Assembly: GCA_013821825.1 (NCBI GenBank)
Contig: PNJK01000006.1
Span: forward strand, 34,747-98,746
Direction of reading: 5' to 3'
Length of the DNA stretch: 64,000 nt
From: Rhodobacter sp.
GTDB lineage: Bacteria > Pseudomonadota > Alphaproteobacteria > Rhodobacterales > Rhodobacteraceae
The notes under the pieces are model-generated. The model searched no databases. It worked only from the letters and a program-made list of their open reading frames with translations, and was not told the DNA's origin. Position numbers and translations under genes: made by a program. Shown one piece after another: positions 59,442 through 64,000 of the stretch. How positions within the stretch are numbered: position 1 is the first letter of the stretch; each line of letters opens with the position of its first letter.

Positions 59442-62045
59442 CTAAGCGGGTTCTGCCGATTTGGCGGCAGGCTTCCTGGCAGCCGGTTTCTTGGCAGCAG
59501 GCTGCTTTGCGGGCGCCTTCTTGGCTGCTGTTTTCGCAGGTGTTGCCTTCTTTGCCACCGCCTTACGGGCGGGTTTTCCAGACTTTCCGGCCTTTTCGGC
59601 AATGATCACAAGCGCTTCATCCAACGTCACCGCCTCGGGCTCGACACCCTTGGGCAAGGTAGCGTTGACCTTGCCCCATTTGACGTAAGGGCCAAAGCGA
59701 CCGGGCATCACCTGCACTTCACCGCCATCCGGGTGGTCACCCAGCACCTTGAGCGGACCCGCCGGGGCCGAAGCGCCGCGCCGGCCTGCGGCTTTCTGGG
59801 CCAGCACCTCGACCGCGCGGTTCATGCCGATGGTGAAGACCTCTTCGACATCGGGGATATTGGCGTAGGCGGACCCGTGTTTCACGTAAGGCCCGAAGCG
59901 GCCGATACCGGCCTCGACCAGATCGCCGGTCTCGGGGTGCGGGCCGATCGGGCGCGGCAGGGACAGAAGTTCCAGCGCGCGGTCAAGCGTCAGGTTGTCC
60001 GGCGACCAGCCTTTCGGCAGGCTGGAGCGGTCGGGCTTCGGCTGCGCCTCGGTCGCCTCGCCACGCTGGACATAGGGCCCGAAGCGGCCCGACCGAAGGC
60101 TGATCGGGTTGCCGCCGGCATCTTCGCCCAGCACCTTGCCATCGATGCCGCCCGCATCCTCACCGCCCGAAATCGGGCGGGTATAGCGACATTCGGGATA
60201 GTTGCCGCAGCCGATGAAGGCCCCACCGGACCGCGAGGTCTTCAGATGCAGCCGCCCGGTACCGCAGAGCTGACACTGCCTTGGGTCCGAACCATCCTCG
60301 CGCAGGGGGTAGAGGTGGGGGGCAAGGAAATCGTCGATCTTGGTCAGCACTTCACCGATCCGCAGATCGGCGGTTTCGGCCACGGCGGCAGAGAAATCGC
60401 GCCAGAACCGGCTTAGCACGTCCTTGTAGTCACGGTCTCCGGCCGAGACATCGTCCAGTTCCGTCTCAAGATCCGCGGTGAAATCGTATTCGACATATTT
60501 GCGGAAGTGGTTGGTCAGGAAGGCCGTCACCAGCCGCCCCTTGTCTTCGGGGATCAGCCGGTTCTTGTCCTTGCGCACATATTCGCGGTCCTGAATCGTG
60601 GTCAGCACCGAGGCATAGGTCGAGGGGCGGCCGATCCCCAGTTCCTCCATCCGCTTGACCAGCGTCGCCTCGGTATAGCGCGGCGGCGGCTGGGTGAAGC
60701 TTTGCGCCGGGGTAACCGACCGCTTTTCCACCGCCTCGCCCTGCATGATCTGCGGCAGGCGGCCCTCATCCTCGCCATCGTCGTCGCGGCCTTCGTCGTA
60801 GACCTTGAGGAAACCGTCAAACAGGACGACCTGACCATTGGCGCGCAGGACGACCTGACCGTCAGCCGAGGCGACATCGACCACCGTGCGTTCCATCCGG
60901 GCCGCCGACATCTGGCTGGCGATGGTGCGTTTCCAGATCAGGTCGTAAAGCTTGCGCTGGTCCGCTTCGGTCAGCCGCAGCTTTTCCGGGGCTGCCGACA
61001 TGTCGGTCGGCCGGATGCATTCATGCGCTTCCTGGGCATTCTTCGCCTTGTTCTTGTACATGCGCGGGCTGTCCGGCACGTAGGACGCCCCGAACCGCCG
61101 CTTGATCTCGTCCCGCGCCGACATCACTGCTTCCGGGGCCATGTCGATGCCGTCGGTCCGCATATAGGTGATGTGGCCCGCCTCATACAGGCGCTGGGCC
61201 GCGTTCATGCATTGCTTGGCGCCCATGCCGAACTTGCGGCTGGCCTCTTGCTGCAGGGTCGAGGTCATAAAGGGCGCATAGGGGTTGCGGCTGGCGGGCT
61301 TCGCCTCGACCGTCGAGACCTTCAGCCCGCGTGAGGTGACCGCCTGCACCGCCAGTTCGGCTGCCTCGGCGGTGGGCAGGTCGAACTTGTCCAGCTTCTT
61401 GCCGCCAAGGACGGTCAGACGCGCCTCGAACTCCTGCCCGCGCGGGGTCAGAAGCGTGGCAGATACTGTCCAGAATTCCCGCGCCCGGAAGGCTTCGATC
61501 TCCAGCTCGCGCTCCACGATCAGGCGCAGGCAGACCGATTGCACGCGCCCGGCCGATTTCGCGCCCGGCAGCTTGCGCCAGAGGACCGGCGAAAGCGTGA
61601 ATCCGACCAGATAGTCCAGCGCGCGGCGGGCAAGATAGGCCTCGACCAGCGGCAGATCGACCTGCCGGGGGTGCTTCATTGCCTCGGTCACCGCATCCTT
61701 GGTGATGGCGTTGAAGGTGACGCGGGCGACGGTCTTGCCCTTCTTCAGGCTGGGGGCAAGCGCCTCTTGCAGGTGCCAGCTGATCGCCTCGCCCTCACGG
61801 TCGGGGTCGGTGGCAAGGATCAGCGTGTCGTCGGTCTTCAAGGCTTCGGCGATGGCCTTCACATGCTTGCGGCTTTCGGGCGCGACTTCCCAAAGCATGG
61901 CAAAGCCGTCGTCCGGCGCAACCGAACCATCCTTGGCAGGCAGGTCGCGGACATGGCCGTACGAGGCGAGAACGGTGAAGTCAGGCCCCAGATATTTGTT
62001 GATTGTCTTGGCCTTGGCAGGAGATTCAACGACGACGACTGGCAT
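59442..62045 (-). CDS. topA: DNA topoisomerase I
   Basis: Relaxes negative supercoils. The 867-residue protein has the Toprim domain (VVVVESPAKAKTINKYLG and ATDPDREGEAISWHL), the active-site tyrosine Y294 in YMRTDGIDM, one zinc-ribbon (CQLCGTGRLHLKT...CGNYPEC) near residue 600, and several RFGPYV repeats of the alphaproteobacterial C-terminal domain. The last 50 residues are a lysine/alanine/proline-rich tail, probably DNA-binding. ATG 62045 follows GGGAGAG. Confidence 0.96.
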   Translation of the reverse strand: MPVVVVESPAKAKTINKYLGPDFTVLASYGHVRDLPAKDGSVAPDDGFAMLWEVAPESRKHVKAIAEALKTDDTLILATDPDREGEAISWHLQEALAPSLKKGKTVARVTFNAITKDAVTEAMKHPRQVDLPLVEAYLARRALDYLVGFTLSPVLWRKLPGAKSAGRVQSVCLRLIVERELEIEAFRAREFWTVSATLLTPRGQEFEARLTVLGGKKLDKFDLPTAEAAELAVQAVTSRGLKVSTVEAKPASRNPYAPFMTSTLQQEASRKFGMGAKQCMNAAQRLYEAGHITYMRTDGIDMAPEAVMSARDEIKRRFGASYVPDSPRMYKNKAKNAQEAHECIRPTDMSAAPEKLRLTEADQRKLYDLIWKRTIASQMSAARMERTVVDVASADGQVVLRANGQVVLFDGFLKVYDEGRDDDGEDEGRLPQIMQGEAVEKRSVTPAQSFTQPPPRYTEATLVKRMEELGIGRPSTYASVLTTIQDREYVRKDKNRLIPEDKGRLVTAFLTNHFRKYVEYDFTADLETELDDVSAGDRDYKDVLSRFWRDFSAAVAETADLRIGEVLTKIDDFLAPHLYPLREDGSDPRQCQLCGTGRLHLKTSRSGGAFIGCGNYPECRYTRPISGGEDAGGIDGKVLGEDAGGNPISLRSGRFGPYVQRGEATEAQPKPDRSSLPKGWSPDNLTLDRALELLSLPRPIGPHPETGDLVEAGIGRFGPYVKHGSAYANIPDVEEVFTIGMNRAVEVLAQKAAGRRGASAPAGPLKVLGDHPDGGEVQVMPGRFGPYVKWGKVNATLPKGVEPEAVTLDEALVIIAEKAGKSGKPARKAVAKKATPAKTAAKKAPAKQPAAKKPAARKPAAKSAEPA

Positions 62046-62216
62046 GATTTCACAACTCTCCCGGGGCCCAGCAAATGGCGGGGCACCATGTGGGACAAGC
62101 GCGGGGCTTGTCAACCGGGGGTCAGAAGGGGCCGGCGAACACTGCCTGAGATGCTTCACAGGATGTGGCCGGGCGTGACGCGCCGTGACAATACTGCACA
62201 AAGCCGGGGCTGGGCA

Positions 62217-63368
62217 TCAAACGGCCCGCGACAGCAACCCCCCGGCCTGCCGGTTGATTCTGCCGTCCAGTTCCAGCGTCAGCAGTTCCGGGGCCAGTAG
62301 CGCAGGCGTGATGGCAAGGTCGCGCAAAAGCTGATCTTCGGCCAGCGGGCTGGGTCCAAGCCGCGCCAGGATCATGTTGTGCAGCAGTGCGGTGTCCTTC
62401 AGTGGCCGCTGAGGCGCAGCAGGTTCGGGCAAGGGTTGCTGCCGCGCCGCTGGTTCCGCTTGCGCCAGATCGGGGGCGCCAAGCGCCTCCAGCACATCGG
62501 AGATACCACGGATCAGGGTGGCACCATCGCGGATCAGCATGTTGCAGCCGGCGGCACGGGCGTCAAAGGGATGACCCGGAACCGCCATCACGTCGCGGCC
62601 CTGATCAAGTGCCGTGCGCGCCGTGATCAGGCTGCCCGACTTCGCCGCCGCCTCGACCACGATGACCGCGCGGGCAAGGCCCGACACCAACCGGTTGCGC
62701 AGCGGGAAATGCCGCGCCTGCGGATCCAGCCCCGGGGGGTGTTCGCTGATCCGGCAGCCCTTTGCCGCAATCTCGGTCGCAAGGGCGTTGTTTTCCGGCG
62801 GGTAGATCACATCGACCCCGCCAGCCATCACCGCCACAGTCCGCGCCGGGCCGTCTTCTGCAAGCGCCGCCATATGCGCCTCGGCGTCGATGCCGCGTGC
62901 CAGACCCGAGACGACGGTAAACCCTGCCAAGGCCAACCCCTGCCCCAACCGCCGCGCCGTGCGCAGGCCAAGGGAGGAGGCATTCCGCGCCCCCACCATC
63001 GCCACCGAGGGTCGGTTCAGCAGGCCCAGATCGCCCAGCGCCCACAGCACAGGCGGCGCGTCAGGCAGGTCCAGCAACGCCAGGGGATATTCCGCCTCGC
63101 CATGCACCAAAAGCCGCGCGCCCGCCTTGGCGCCTTGCCGCATCTCGGCCTCGACAACGCCAATCGGGCAAAGCTCATAGCCTTCGACCCCGGCGGCGCG
63201 GGCAATGCCGGGCAGCGCCGCCAAGGCAGCGCGGGCCGTGCCATGCTCTGCCAGCAGCCGGTGAAATGTCACCGCCCCCACACGGCGCGACCGGAGCAGG
63301 CGCAGGCAATCCAGCCGGTCCTCGGCCGTCCTTGCGTAGCCCTGCGTTGAAAGCTGACCATCTGCCAT
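62217..63368 (-). CDS. dprA: DNA-processing protein DprA (Smf)
   Basis: Loads RecA on incoming single-stranded DNA during transformation and is widely conserved even in non-competent species. The 383-residue protein has an N-terminal SAM-like region, the extended Rossmann fold (VAMVGARNASSLGLRTARRLG, VVSGLARGIDAEAH, VAVMAGGVDVIYPPENNAL and SGSLITARTALDQGRDVMAVPGHP in parts), and a C-terminal winged-helix DprA_WH domain (about 320-383). Near topA on the same strand, as in many alphaproteobacteria. Confidence 0.94.
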   Translation of the reverse strand: MADGQLSTQGYARTAEDRLDCLRLLRSRRVGAVTFHRLLAEHGTARAALAALPGIARAAGVEGYELCPIGVVEAEMRQGAKAGARLLVHGEAEYPLALLDLPDAPPVLWALGDLGLLNRPSVAMVGARNASSLGLRTARRLGQGLALAGFTVVSGLARGIDAEAHMAALAEDGPARTVAVMAGGVDVIYPPENNALATEIAAKGCRISEHPPGLDPQARHFPLRNRLVSGLARAVIVVEAAAKSGSLITARTALDQGRDVMAVPGHPFDARAAGCNMLIRDGATLIRGISDVLEALGAPDLAQAEPAARQQPLPEPAAPQRPLKDTALLHNMILARLGPSPLAEDQLLRDLAITPALLAPELLTLELDGRINRQAGGLLSRAV

Positions 63369-63589
63369 CTGCCCACCTCGCCATGTTCCTTGAGTCGAAG
63401 CCTGCACTCACCAAGGTTAATGAAAGCTGAATGCGATTTGCTCTTTCTTCGGATTCTCCCGCCCGAGGGTCCGCGACTTCAACGCGACTTCAACGGGCAC
63501 TGCATCAACAAGGATTGAACCCGCCCGCGATTTTTGATCAAATGGCGTGAAAGATCCCGAGGCCCCGGGGTCGCAAAGGGAGCCGGACC

Positions 63590-64000
63590 ATGCTGAACGC
63601 CGAAGTAGCCAAGCGCCGCGACGATGCCATCTCGCGCGGGGTGGGGATGATGACCCAGATCTACGCCGACCGCGCGCTGAATGCCGAGGTCTGGGATATC
63701 GAAGGCAACCGCTATATCGACTTCGCCGCCGGGATCGCGGTGGTGAACACTGGGCATTGCCACCCCAAGGTGATGGCCGCGGTGGCGAACCAGATGACCA
63801 AGTTCACCCACACCTGCCATCAGGTGATGCCATATGAGAACTATATCCGTCTGGCCGAACGGCTGAACGACAAGGTGCCGGGTGACTTCAAGAAGAAGAC
63901 CATCTTCGTGACCACCGGCGCCGAGGCCTGCGAGAACGCGGTCAAGATCGCCCGCATTGCCACGGGTCGGAACGCGGTCATCGCCTTTGGCGGCGGCTTT
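63590..64000 (+). CDS. gabT: 4-aminobutyrate aminotransferase (3' part outside window)
   Basis: The first 137 residues of a class III PLP-dependent aminotransferase. The opening MLNAEVAKRRDDAISRGVGM and then YIDFAAGIAVVNTGHCHPKVMAAV match GabT, and the PLP-phosphate region TTGAEACENAVKIARI is typical. It would move the amino group of GABA to 2-oxoglutarate, giving succinate semialdehyde. The lysine forming the Schiff base lies beyond the edge. ATG 63590 has a weak site (GGGAGCC). It is divergent from dprA. Confidence 0.9.
   Translation, partial: MLNAEVAKRRDDAISRGVGMMTQIYADRALNAEVWDIEGNRYIDFAAGIAVVNTGHCHPKVMAAVANQMTKFTHTCHQVMPYENYIRLAERLNDKVPGDFKKKTIFVTTGAEACENAVKIARIATGRNAVIAFGGGF

Overview
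The window is a 64 kb piece of a GC-rich alphaproteobacterial chromosome. Gene content and gene pairs point to Rhodobacterales (Rhodobacteraceae/Paracoccaceae, near Rhodobacter, Gemmobacter or Tabrizicola). Pointers are hom-glpX-recJ close together, a pccB/pccA/mcmA cluster with an ScfR/PccR-type regulator, an hda-ppk-ppx run, a short alphaproteobacterial ProS, and choXWV beside betI-betA. There is no prophage, IS element, CRISPR array or rRNA operon. Nearly all of it reads as ordinary core chromosome with a few accessory insertions.

Layout. 1-4.3 kb: start of a glutamate dehydrogenase gene (cut by the window edge), three Tad-type TadE/TadG genes without the rest of a tad locus, and a tiny lipoprotein. 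4.3-11 kb: hom, a secreted unknown, glpX, an isolated sulfotransferase with atypical flanks, and recJ. 11-16.2 kb: two identical tRNA-Glu(TTC) genes, each with its own promoter, on either side of an MltB-like transglycosylase, then a four-gene YnjBCD-like ABC importer. 16.2-20.7 kb: an H-NOX-family sensor gene 3 nt from a diguanylate cyclase gene, a DUF4153 membrane protein, a GNAT enzyme and a lipoprotein cytochrome c. 20.7-30 kb: lolD-lolC, a reductase/TetR pair with two operator dyads between them, ThuA-like, XRE and oxidoreductase genes, an HlyIII protein, an aldo/keto reductase and proS. 30-40 kb: MAPEG, AI-2E family permease, hda, ppk1 (behind a PHO box), ppx, VOC, DjlA-like, a nuclease/phosphatase and a secreted unknown. 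40-51.4 kb: the propionyl-CoA module (mcmA, pccA, pccB, pccR) with small lipoproteins, a DUF4174 protein and a Bcr/CflA exporter between. 51.4-64 kb: a large LtaS-like sulfatase-fold membrane enzyme with a carbohydrate-binding-like tail, YdcH, betA-betI, choXWV, topA, dprA and the start of gabT.

How parts work together. pccA/pccB make methylmalonyl-CoA from propionyl-CoA and mcmA turns it into succinyl-CoA. pccR is the likely controller, and TTTGCAAA sites lie before both pccR and pccB. choXWV imports choline and betA oxidises it to betaine aldehyde under BetI; the betaine aldehyde dehydrogenase gene is not here. ppk1 and ppx make and degrade polyphosphate, and ppk1 has a PHO box directly before its start.

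No clearly new multi-gene system stands out. The best leads are an H-NOX protein that lacks the usual haem-ligating histidine but is paired with a cyclase, the LtaS-like/carbohydrate-binding fusion, a terminator placed directly in front of pccA, and a PHO-box promoter that may give a leaderless ppk1 mRNA. Starts were chosen by ribosome-binding site, signal peptide or family N-terminus. All family calls come from reading the sequence, not from database searches.
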